A stretch of 6,427 bases of DNA from an uncultured Pseudomonadota bacterium (GCA_946628805.1 CAMOXB010000117.1:1-6427); one strand, 5' to 3'. Positions 1-6,054 are shown, numbered from the stretch's first letter. A program made the numbers and translations. Notes: a model not told the origin generated them from the sequence alone.

Positions 1-573
1 ATGGCATTAGCGGAAGCAAACGTTGCACAATCATTGGCGGCAAATCAATCTTTGAATGCAATCGCATATGGCGATGAACAATATGCAATCGATCAAAGCA
101 TTATGGATTATTCTGCAACACCAATGTATATATCCGATCAACCAAATCCGGTCTATACTGGTGGATATGCTGATTATACTGGCGCGGCAATGGCACCAAT
201 GGCACCAATGGCACGTCCAACCGCGGGTTCATATTTACCACAAACAAATATCCCTGTTATTACCAGCAACCAAACCGGTGTTGCAATTGAATTAAAATCT
301 GACACATCGGTCAAGGCATTAAATGATTACTGGACAGATTTGTTAGCCAGATTCAGCGGTGATGATGGTGTTGGCATTTTGACACCATATAAAAACAGCG
401 TATTCTTTGCGGTCGATGAACATGGCGTTGGCGAATTAGGATCTGATTCTGCAACTGCACGTCTTTATCGTTTAAGAATTGGTCCGCTTGCTGATATTGA
501 TACGGCGCAAAAACTGTGTGATCAATTATTGAAATTCAGCGGTGCAAGTTGTCACGTGGTAAGAATACAGTAA
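1..573 (+). CDS. SPOR-domain protein, likely 5'-truncated by the window edge
   Basis: The readable product is 190 residues. The N-terminal half (about 1-92) is low-complexity and rich in Ala, Tyr, Gln and Pro, with a MAPMAPMA run near residues 64-71, and looks like a flexible linker. The C-terminal part (about 94-190) reads as a SPOR domain: an initial strand (VAIELKSDTSV), helix, and the alphaproteobacterial closing pattern YRLRIGPLADIDTAQKLCDQ, then GASCHVVRIQ. SPOR domains bind glycan strands lacking stem peptides, so a periplasmic, wall-associated role is expected. No signal peptide or membrane helix is visible and the frame is open at base 1, so the first ATG is either an internal Met or the true start of a protein anchored some other way; I favour truncation. 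The stop is 6 bases before the VirB10-like gene, so the two are almost certainly co-transcribed. Residues C173 and C184 in the SPOR domain could form the disulfide seen in many SPOR domains. Family assignment is good; specific function is unknown. Confidence 0.82.
   Translation: MALAEANVAQSLAANQSLNAIAYGDEQYAIDQSIMDYSATPMYISDQPNPVYTGGYADYTGAAMAPMAPMARPTAGSYLPQTNIPVITSNQTGVAIELKSDTSVKALNDYWTDLLARFSGDDGVGILTPYKNSVFFAVDEHGVGELGSDSATARLYRLRIGPLADIDTAQKLCDQLLKFSGASCHVVRIQ
190..214 (+). repeat. 9-bp in-frame tandem repeat (MAP codons)
   Basis: The unit atggcacca occurs at 190-198 and 199-207, followed by a partial copy at 208-214. It encodes the MAPMAPMA run in the linker of the SPOR protein. Because the unit is a multiple of three, copy-number changes would keep the frame and only alter linker length. 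Confidence 0.8.
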
Positions 574-579
574 TAAAAG

Positions 580-2994
580 ATGAAAAATTTAAAACAACAA
601 TTTATAGAATTTAAAAATTCTACGCCAAAGCATATCCAATGGATATTATTGGGTGCGGCATTTGTTGTTGTTATAATATTACTGGTATTATTATTGGGAC
701 ATAAATCCAATGCGCCGGTGGCTGAAAATGCAAATGAAAAAGTCGCAGTTGTTGTTGAACCACAAAAAATAGAATTAACAGATATCGAAGTTGGAACATC
801 TGCCAGCCAAAACATTAACGTAAATGTTAACGCACCAATTGTTATTAAATCTATTGATAGCACATCCGAAGACATAACAACAACAGATACATGCGATAAC
901 CTGATGGACTTTTGTATGATAAAGGTTGTTTATCGTCCGACATATGTTCAAAAACAATCAGATGCCACATTGAATATAAATTGGTATATTGAATCACAAC
1001 CTGATATAATTAAAACAGAATCTGTTTCGGTTGTTTATTCTTCTTGGGAAAAAGCACCAAAGCCAATTGAAAAACCAGAACCAATTGTTGAACCAGAACC
1101 AATTGAAGAAGAACCAATTGTTGAACCCGAACCAATTAAACAAAAAGCAGTGGAAGAAATTCGCACAATCGCGGTTGAAAACCCATTTCGCGAACCGGAA
1201 CCAGAAATCTTGCAACCGGAAAAATGTTCGGAATTTGCAATTCCTGGATATGATCAATCCGGCCGTCAAATCGGATGGATTAAACCAGAACGCGGCGCAA
1301 ACTATTTCCACCCATTTTCAGATATAGATTGTTCAAATCCAACCGGTCGCTATGATATGACAACCGGAATAATAACATCTTTGGACGACGGTTCAAAAAT
1401 TGGAACAGATTCCGATCATATCGGATATCGTAATGTTCGCAATCGCAATTTATCTGTGCCACAATTAAACGCACCTAAATCGGGGATAAAACCTAATTCG
1501 GACGGAACATTTGGCGAAGAAGCTGTTTGGTTAAGCGACAAAAACGGAAATATAATTAACGGAAGTGGAACGTTGCAAAAATTAATTGGCGATTGGGATT
1601 CATCGATGAACGACGAAGAAAAGAAATCTTTGCGTGGTTCCGCACAAGATGCAGAATCCGTTGTTTCGTCACGTCCATATGATCGAACATTTATATTGCG
1701 TCAATTTAAACCAATTCCGGCAACCATTGTTTCCGAAGTTCGTGCCGACCCAAGTGTTTATGGGTGCAACAAAGCCGGACAACAATGTAACCCAGACAAA
1801 AACTACAGCATTCCCGTTCGCGCGACCGTTGATCGCAATGTATTTTCAGACGATGGACGCACAATTATATTACCAACCGGAACTTTATTAATGGGCTATC
1901 TGGACGGCAGCTTGCCAGGACCATACCAGGCCTTTGGTCGCATGAATATTAAATGGTATCAATTTATACGTCCAGATGGTGTCGAATTTAATTTCAAAGA
2001 TGGTCAAGACCCATATTCCGCGGATGCCCAAGGTCGTATGGGCGTCCCAGGTCATGGCAGCACAGATTATGTTGAACAAATGGTTATGCCAATATTAACA
2101 TCTTTGGTTCCTGCGGCGGTTAATATGATTGCACCAATCGCAGATACAGTTATAAATCAAATCGATTTGGATAATAACACAATTGTTCAATCTGGGACAA
2201 TTCGTTCATCCGAAATGGCAAAACAGGAAGTTATTAATACATGGAATAAAATCACACAAAAATTATTGGTTGATGCGATTGATAATACGGTTCCACCATT
2301 TTCTATCGCTGCCGGGACACGTATAAATGTATTTTCACCTGTTGATTTAATTGTAACATGTGGTGAAAACGAAAATGCTGGTAAAAAATGTGCATTTGAA
2401 ACATACGGCCCGAACCCACGTCGCAAATGGGAAGAATTAAAGAAAATTGACGATGCACCTGCCGAAGACAAGGCTTCATGGGTTGGTCAGGTTCGTTCAT
2501 TTGATTTACGTGAATATTGCACCACTGATTCAAATGGCAAGGTCACAATTGGCAACGATTGGGCAAAATCTGGATATGATTACCGCACGGTTTATATGTA
2601 TTGTGAATCACAAAATTACCAGGCAAAAAATAACGCAAAACAGGCAGCATATAATGAAAATGTAAAACAACAAGCTGCAAATAAATATGGAACATTTACA
2701 TTTGATCAAACAACAGGTACATTTAATCAAGGCGGCACAGCCGAACAGAAAAAAGCATATAATACCGAAGTTCTTGGATTAACATATGATGACGAAGGTA
2801 ACATTGAAAATCCATGGGAAAATAAATCTGAAACGATAGTACCTGTTGACGATGTGTTAACATGCGAAGACGGTTCTGCCCCAGATACAAATGGTTGCTG
2901 TACCGGTGAAACATACACCGATATGGGCGCTGCGGGATTTAATTGCTGTCCGGATACGGGTGGTGATTGTTTCCCACCAATCGTTGTTAATTAA
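580..2994 (+). CDS. Large VirB10/TrbI-family type IV secretion scaffold protein
   Basis: This 804-residue protein has one membrane helix (about 19-40) after a short basic cytoplasmic tail, so the rest faces the periplasm. Residues about 60-152 resemble an Ig-like ASH-type beta domain, with C105 and C112 flanking a DTCDNLMDFCMI turn followed by VVYRPTYV. Residues about 160-188 form a Pro/Glu-rich linker with a repeated EPIVEPEPI. The VirB10/TrbI C-terminal domain spans about 375-594: ATVDRNVFSDDGRTIILPTG, FIRPDGVEF, a GRMGVPG turn, a hydrophobic helical pair (about 500-570; the outer-membrane antenna in VirB10) and a closing GTRINVFSPVDLIVTC. VirB10 normally ends at that last strand and is roughly 380-480 residues; here about 200 more residues follow, ending in a Cys-rich tail (C762 to C797). 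VirB10 bridges inner and outer membranes in type IV secretion channels. The start is the only reasonable one, although the Shine-Dalgarno is poor, suggesting coupling to the SPOR gene 6 bases upstream. Which secretion type it serves is unresolved, because no other T4SS gene lies in the window. Confidence 0.85.
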   Translation: MKNLKQQFIEFKNSTPKHIQWILLGAAFVVVIILLVLLLGHKSNAPVAENANEKVAVVVEPQKIELTDIEVGTSASQNINVNVNAPIVIKSIDSTSEDITTTDTCDNLMDFCMIKVVYRPTYVQKQSDATLNINWYIESQPDIIKTESVSVVYSSWEKAPKPIEKPEPIVEPEPIEEEPIVEPEPIKQKAVEEIRTIAVENPFREPEPEILQPEKCSEFAIPGYDQSGRQIGWIKPERGANYFHPFSDIDCSNPTGRYDMTTGIITSLDDGSKIGTDSDHIGYRNVRNRNLSVPQLNAPKSGIKPNSDGTFGEEAVWLSDKNGNIINGSGTLQKLIGDWDSSMNDEEKKSLRGSAQDAESVVSSRPYDRTFILRQFKPIPATIVSEVRADPSVYGCNKAGQQCNPDKNYSIPVRATVDRNVFSDDGRTIILPTGTLLMGYLDGSLPGPYQAFGRMNIKWYQFIRPDGVEFNFKDGQDPYSADAQGRMGVPGHGSTDYVEQMVMPILTSLVPAAVNMIAPIADTVINQIDLDNNTIVQSGTIRSSEMAKQEVINTWNKITQKLLVDAIDNTVPPFSIAAGTRINVFSPVDLIVTCGENENAGKKCAFETYGPNPRRKWEELKKIDDAPAEDKASWVGQVRSFDLREYCTTDSNGKVTIGNDWAKSGYDYRTVYMYCESQNYQAKNNAKQAAYNENVKQQAANKYGTFTFDQTTGTFNQGGTAEQKKAYNTEVLGLTYDDEGNIENPWENKSETIVPVDDVLTCEDGSAPDTNGCCTGETYTDMGAAGFNCCPDTGGDCFPPIVVN
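1078..1137 (+). repeat. 33-bp-period direct repeat encoding the Pro/Glu linker
   Basis: Two 27-base copies (1078-1104 and 1111-1137) differ at one base and are separated by gaagaa. Each encodes EPIVEPEPI, residues 167-175 and 178-186 of the VirB10-like protein. The unit is in frame, so recombination would lengthen or shorten the rigid periplasmic linker without breaking the gene. Proline-rich periplasmic segments are known in VirB10 and TonB. Confidence 0.85.
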
Positions 2995-3020
2995 AAAAAT
3001 CCGCACATGCGGATTTTTTT
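2993..3020 (+). terminator. Rho-independent terminator of the SPOR-VirB10 operon
   Basis: Seven A (2993-2999), then TCCGCA (3000-3005), CA, TGCGGA (3008-3013) and seven T (3014-3020). The stem is perfect, and the T run gives a strong intrinsic terminator that overlaps the last bases of the VirB10-like stop codon. The A7/T7 symmetry would allow it to work in both directions, but no minus-strand gene faces it here. It marks the VirB10-like gene as the last of its operon. Confidence 0.92.
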
Positions 3021-3044
3021 AATATAGCGATTCGAAATTATAAA

Positions 3045-3093
3045 TGTAAATTCTTAAAACAAATCGGTTTTCTGATTTTGTTTTCTATTTACA
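3045..3093. repeat. Imperfect two-part inverted repeat in the intergenic region
   Basis: The outer arms TGTAAAT (3045-3051) and ATTTACA (3087-3093) are perfect complements. The inner arms AAAACAAATC (3056-3065) and GATTTTGTTTT (3074-3084) pair with a one-base bulge around an 8-base loop. Together they would form a long AT-rich hairpin with a small internal loop. It ends five bases before a TATAAT hexamer, so it could be an operator, a leftover terminator or part of a small RNA. AT-rich sequence produces such pairing by chance fairly often, so function is uncertain. Confidence 0.5.
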
Positions 3094-3097
3094 GTTG

Positions 3098-3103
3098 TAT
3101 AAT
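3098..3103 (+). promoter_or_regulatory. Candidate -10 element for the 3191/3571 gene pair
   Basis: A perfect TATAAT hexamer lies about 90 bases upstream of the start at 3191 and downstream of the operon terminator at 2993-3020, where a promoter is needed. No good -35 hexamer sits at the usual distance (the 3075-3083 region is only T-rich), and TG directly abuts the hexamer rather than standing one base away. Transcription would start near 3110 and give a leader of about 80 bases containing the hairpin at 3135-3164. Confidence 0.4.
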
Positions 3104-3134
3104 TTCACACTATTCGATTTTTATTCTAATTTTT

Positions 3135-3164
3135 ATGTGCATTAATTCCTAATGCACATTTTTT
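3135..3164 (+). terminator. Terminator-like hairpin in the leader of the 3191 gene
   Basis: The arms ATGTGCATT (3135-3143) and AATGCACAT (3151-3159) are perfect 9-base complements around a 7-base loop, followed by a T run (3159-3164). This is the form of an intrinsic terminator. It lies only 12 bases before the Shine-Dalgarno of the 3191 gene (AGGAG, 3179-3183). It may be a backup terminator for the upstream operon, the end of a short untranslated RNA, or an attenuator. A weak alternative pairing exists between CATTAA (3140-3145) and TTAATG (3163-3168), which would break the stem. Confidence 0.7.
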
Positions 3165-3190
3165 AATGACAGAACAAAAGGAGTATAAAA

Positions 3191-3544
3191 ATGTCAGTAA
3201 AAACATTAAAAAAATATGAAACAACAACAAGTGAAAAATTTCAAAACGCCGAACAACTATGGTTTTGGTTTTTATATTCTAAATCTGTCCAAAATGGATT
3301 TCATTATAATACATCATCCATAAAACGCCCTTGCGAGATATTAGATGTCGAAAGCCTTGTTACAAAACTTTATCTGTGCGGAAAATTAAATGATGAACAA
3401 TTATCGGTTCTTAAAAAATTTGGCGATAAAAAACGTGCACCACATCAATATATATATCATGAAAATCGTGCTGCATCACTTTGGAAATCTGCGATGGACG
3501 TTATTGGCGAATACGCGTCAAACAAAGGTTGGTTGGTTGATTAA
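3191..3544 (+). CDS. Small conserved alphaproteobacterial protein of unknown function
   Basis: The product is 117 residues with no signal peptide or membrane helix, so probably cytoplasmic. The pattern SEKFQNAEQLWFWF near residues 14-27, then RPCEILDV (about 46-53), a central helix pair (VTKLYLCGKLNDEQLSVLKK) and a C-terminal HENRAASLWKSAMDVIGEYA resembles, from memory, an uncharacterised family in Rhodospirillales-type alphaproteobacteria. Members there share SYEKFQD...WFWF, RPCEP.D and ALWDEALDRL signatures. No catalytic motif is obvious; the Trp/Phe cluster and helix content suggest a small helical, possibly nucleic-acid- or protein-binding domain, but that is speculation. The start is supported by AGGAG at 3179-3183, seven bases upstream. 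The gene at 3571 follows after 26 bases and shares its orientation and terminator, so the two form a cassette. The family resemblance is a recollection, not a search result. Confidence 0.85.
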   Translation: MSVKTLKKYETTTSEKFQNAEQLWFWFLYSKSVQNGFHYNTSSIKRPCEILDVESLVTKLYLCGKLNDEQLSVLKKFGDKKRAPHQYIYHENRAASLWKSAMDVIGEYASNKGWLVD

Positions 3545-3570
3545 AGAATATAAAAGGTAAGGAAAAGATT

Positions 3571-3903
3571 ATGTTATATATTGGCTTTTCAGATTATTCA
3601 AATAAAACACTTGCCAGGATGTTATGTAAAAAATATAAACACTGTGCACCAATAATTGTTAATACGAAAAATATCGTGATATACCAATTTGTTCATATGA
3701 ATAAAATTGTTAAAATTATTCGTCCAAAAAGCGATTTAAATCGACTATGCCAACATGGATGGCTATTCATTAAATATAACACACAACCGAAACAAATTAT
3801 TAAAAAGAAATGTTTTACGTGTGTTCAATTTACAAAATATGTTTGCGGTATAAAAAACATATGGATTCAAACACCGCTGGATTTATTTAAATATATAAAA
3901 TAA
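3571..3903 (+). CDS. Small protein, possible papain/NlpC-P60-like fold, unknown function
   Basis: The product is 110 residues, basic, with six Cys and no clear signal peptide. The layout is an N-terminal strand (MLYIGFSD), a helix, KHCAPIIV with H24, two predicted strands (IVIYQFVH and KIVKIIRP), then CFTCVQFTKYVCGI (81-94) and a terminal TPLDLFKYI. A His early and a Cys at the head of a helix (TCV..F.K..CGI, C84) is the order found in circularly permuted NlpC/P60-like enzymes. The closing TP.xL.xY resembles small alphaproteobacterial and phage proteins I recall with TCV...K..LGI...TP.QLYR. A cysteine hydrolase or amidase role is therefore possible but unproven. The usual third catalytic residue is not identifiable, and the protein is short for an enzyme. 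AAGGA at 3559-3563 gives a good Shine-Dalgarno seven bases before the start. It is the second gene of the 3191 cassette and ends at the terminator at 3902-3925. Confidence 0.8.
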   Translation: MLYIGFSDYSNKTLARMLCKKYKHCAPIIVNTKNIVIYQFVHMNKIVKIIRPKSDLNRLCQHGWLFIKYNTQPKQIIKKKCFTCVQFTKYVCGIKNIWIQTPLDLFKYIK

Positions 3904-3925
3904 AAATGCCCGTTTGGGCATTTTT
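3902..3925. terminator. Bidirectional terminator between convergent genes
   Basis: AAAAATGCCC (3902-3911), loop GTTT, GGGCATTTTT (3916-3925): a perfect 10-base stem flanked by A on one side and T on the other, so it works on both strands. It overlaps the stop codon of the 3571 gene on the left and the stop codon of yidC (3924-3926, minus strand) on the right. A single structure ends both transcription units with almost no spare DNA. Confidence 0.92.
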
Positions 3926-5480
3926 ATTTTGTTGTTTTTTTGATTATACACATCTGTAAAATACCAAATAAATTAGATACCGTCCAATAAAGAACCAATC
4001 CCGCCGGCATCCATGCAAACATAACTGTAAACAACACAGGCATCCATTTCATTACACGTTGTGTTGATGCTGCTATATCATTCGGATTTGAATTTGTTTG
4101 TTTTGGTGTTTGTAAATACTGTTGCAACCACATTGTTAATCCCATTAATATTGGCAATATGAAATATGGATCCATTGCTGCCAAATCTGATATCCAAAGA
4201 AATCTTGCCGAACGCATTGGTACAGAAATCAACAATGCCTTGTACAACGCAAAGAATATTGGTATCTGAATCAACATTGGCAAACATCCAGACATTGGTG
4301 ATGTTTTATGTGTCTGATAGACACGCATCATTTCCATTTGAAGGCGTGCTTTGTCATTTGCATATAACTTTTGTACACGTTGCAATTCTGGCTGCATCTT
4401 TTGCATTGCCATTGTTGATACGTATGATTTACGTGTCAATGGCCATATCAGAATACGCAAAATCAATGTCATCAATATAATCGCAACACCATAATTACCA
4501 ACCAATGCGTAAAGCCAATTTATCATCCATAACATTGGCTGGGCAAAGAACCAAAACCATCCATAATCCATTGTCTTTTCAATTCCTGGAATATTCTTTG
4601 ATGCGACATTCAAAACATCGCTTTGACGTGGGCCTGCAAACAAATATGTTTTTATTTCCATGCTGGATTTTGGTGCAATTTTTATCGGTGCAACATTTGT
4701 TTGTGCGATATACAAATCACCATTTTTCTTTACGCTGATTGTTTGGTCTTTTGCATCAATTGATGCGATTGTTTCCCAATATTGTTCTGCAAACCCAAAC
4801 GAAGCATTTACAGACGAATATGCAAAAGACTTTTTATTTAATTGATTCCAATTAATATAATCCAATTTTGAATTAGCATACACAACACCACCTGCTTCAA
4901 CCGCCGCAGATGATTTTTGATCTGCCTTATCAACAATTTGCATATATGGTGCAACAGTGATTTCGTGATTTGTTTTGTTTTTGATTGTATCTGAAACAGT
5001 TATAACATAGCCATCAATTGATAACACACGTGCAAAATGCACATTTGGATTATCCCAATGCATTTCACCAGATTTCATTTCCCAATTTGTGTTTATATTT
5101 GGTGTTTGAATATCTTTTGATATAAAACCAATTTCAACAAAATTATTATCATTATTCAAAAGCAATACACGTTCATTTGACGCTGAATCCTTTTTATGCT
5201 TGTTTAATTCAATGTTTGAAATGCGCAAACCGGCAACATCTAAATTAACGTTTTCTGAATTAATATTACGTTTTTTAACACTTGTTTGTTCAATAGCAAT
5301 TGGCGATGAAACATCTGTCTGGGATACCTGTGGTCTAAAGAACAAACCGATAAGCCACCATGCCAACAAGAACATTATCATCCAGCCCAGAAAGCCAGAT
5401 AACTTTGATGGCTTTTTATTATTCGTATTAATACGATTCCATTGATTAAAACCTGAATTATTATCCATATACTGTACCAT
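3924..5480 (-). CDS. yidC: Membrane protein insertase YidC
   Basis: YidC/Oxa1-type insertase, 518 residues (E. coli about 548). It inserts and folds inner-membrane proteins, alone or with SecYEG. A first membrane helix (about 28-48) precedes a large periplasmic beta domain (about 50-305), as in Gram-negative YidC. The conserved insertase core follows: WFFAQPMLWMINWLYALVGN (about 310-329), then YGVAIILMTLILRILIWPLT with the conserved groove arginine at R342. Next come the charged cytoplasmic helical hairpin (MQKMQPELQRVQKLYAND, about 359-376), SPMSGCLPMLIQIPIFFALY (394-413), helices near 437-453, and 478-512 with GLVLYWTVSNLFGILQ. The start at MVQYM is backed by AAGGA on the minus strand (5490-5494), nine bases away; the Met at residue 5 would be too far. 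An Asn-rich cytoplasmic extension of about 27 residues precedes the first helix. The gene lies 14 bases downstream of lspA, and its Shine-Dalgarno directly abuts the lspA stop. Confidence 0.97.
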   Translation of the reverse strand: MVQYMDNNSGFNQWNRINTNNKKPSKLSGFLGWMIMFLLAWWLIGLFFRPQVSQTDVSSPIAIEQTSVKKRNINSENVNLDVAGLRISNIELNKHKKDSASNERVLLLNNDNNFVEIGFISKDIQTPNINTNWEMKSGEMHWDNPNVHFARVLSIDGYVITVSDTIKNKTNHEITVAPYMQIVDKADQKSSAAVEAGGVVYANSKLDYINWNQLNKKSFAYSSVNASFGFAEQYWETIASIDAKDQTISVKKNGDLYIAQTNVAPIKIAPKSSMEIKTYLFAGPRQSDVLNVASKNIPGIEKTMDYGWFWFFAQPMLWMINWLYALVGNYGVAIILMTLILRILIWPLTRKSYVSTMAMQKMQPELQRVQKLYANDKARLQMEMMRVYQTHKTSPMSGCLPMLIQIPIFFALYKALLISVPMRSARFLWISDLAAMDPYFILPILMGLTMWLQQYLQTPKQTNSNPNDIAASTQRVMKWMPVLFTVMFAWMPAGLVLYWTVSNLFGILQMCIIKKTTK

Positions 5481-5489
5481 AATAATATT

Positions 5490-5494
5490 TCCTT
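5490..5494 (-). promoter_or_regulatory. Ribosome binding site of yidC
   Basis: AAGGA on the minus strand, nine bases before the ATG at 5480 and immediately after the lspA stop codon. It selects Met1 over Met5 of the reading frame and suggests translational linkage with lspA. Confidence 0.7.
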
Positions 5495-6049
5495 TTATTT
5501 ACACTTCTTTCTGTTTATGAACATATTAATAATATACAATATTACACCAAATGTAATGAATACATCACCAACATTGAATATCGCAGGAAAAGTCCACAAT
5601 CCGCCAATATGCCATTGTATAAAGTCTGCAACCGCACCAAATCGAACACGATCAACCAGATTACCAATTGCACCACCAATAATAAATGCCAATGGCAATT
5701 TTTCATAATCACACGATTTCTTAATCATATAATATATCAGCCACAAAATAATCAATGCTGTCAAAAGGCTTAAAATCAATGGCATCATAAAATTAAAAGC
5801 CGAAAATGATACGCCCCTATTCCACACAAAATGAATATTAAATAAATTTGATAATCCATAATCACCACCGATTAAATCACGCCATGAAACAATCACGCCA
5901 TTTATATGACATTTACCACATACCATATTTGGATTATAAATAATATCGCCATATTTATCAGACAATAAATCCAATAAATACTTTTTTGAAAAGAAATCTG
6001 CCATAAAGACAAATAAAATAATTGCTATATATTTTAAAAACTTTTTCAT
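5495..6049 (-). CDS. lspA: Lipoprotein signal peptidase (signal peptidase II)
   Basis: Aspartyl protease of the inner membrane that removes signal peptides from diacylglyceryl-modified prolipoproteins. From the start chosen here it has 184 residues. Helix 1 (about 4-18) leads into ADFFSKK (the family's D..SK box, D18). The conserved Asn/Gly loop is WNRGVSFS (N77, G79), followed by a helix (about 90-109), GGAIGNLVDRVRFG (125-138), ADF with catalytic D142, and FNVGD with catalytic D162; family members usually have FN.AD, so Gly replaces Ala before the Asp. Four membrane helices are visible. The D18 to N77 distance is about 28 residues longer than in Pseudomonas LspA because of an insertion holding CGKC (C44, C47). 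The frame is open to 6097, but the start at 6049 is preferred: it has AGGGG five bases upstream and gives the normal MKKFLKYIAI terminus, and the longer frame would run across the promoter. It leads the lspA-yidC unit. Confidence 0.96.
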   Translation of the reverse strand: MKKFLKYIAIILFVFMADFFSKKYLLDLLSDKYGDIIYNPNMVCGKCHINGVIVSWRDLIGGDYGLSNLFNIHFVWNRGVSFSAFNFMMPLILSLLTALIILWLIYYMIKKSCDYEKLPLAFIIGGAIGNLVDRVRFGAVADFIQWHIGGLWTFPAIFNVGDVFITFGVILYIINMFINRKKCK

Positions 6050-6054
6050 AATTT

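Larger units (their letters stand above)
3021..3190. other. Intergenic region without a gene
   Basis: No convincing reading frame occurs on either strand between the operon terminator and the start at 3191. The stretch is very AT-rich. It contains the inverted repeat at 3045-3093, the TATAAT at 3098-3103, the hairpin at 3135-3164 and the Shine-Dalgarno AGGAG at 3179-3183. No tRNA-like fold was seen. Confidence 0.7.

Noticed and set aside
552..875. 107-codon minus-strand frame at the SPOR/VirB10 junction
   Set aside because: It is antisense to the membrane helix and Ig-like region of the VirB10-like gene, and no start signal was found.
994..1311. Minus-strand frame rich in Phe, Trp and Asn opposite the Pro/Glu linker
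   Set aside because: The WF/NW pattern is the antisense of the EPIVEPEPI repeat codons; composition is unnatural and the sense-strand gene is well supported.
1031..1327. 98-codon plus-strand frame rich in Asn and Gln inside the VirB10-like gene
   Set aside because: It is the shifted reading of the Pro/Glu repeat and flanks, with no ribosome binding site and no recognisable domain.
580..2994. Assignment as Dot/Icm DotG (IcmE)
   Set aside because: DotG also carries a VirB10-like end, but its pentapeptide-like repeat region is not seen here, and the C-terminal motifs (RPDGVEF, GRMGVPG, INVFSPVDL) fit VirB10/TrbI of type IVA systems better. It remains open until upstream genes are seen.
2995..3190. 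CRISPR array or tRNA in the intergenic stretch
   Set aside because: No regularly spaced repeats and no cloverleaf-like or CCA-ended sequence; only isolated hairpins are present.
4166..4480. 104-codon plus-strand frame opposite yidC
   Set aside because: It lies entirely within the conserved YidC insertase core on the other strand and lacks a ribosome binding site and family features.
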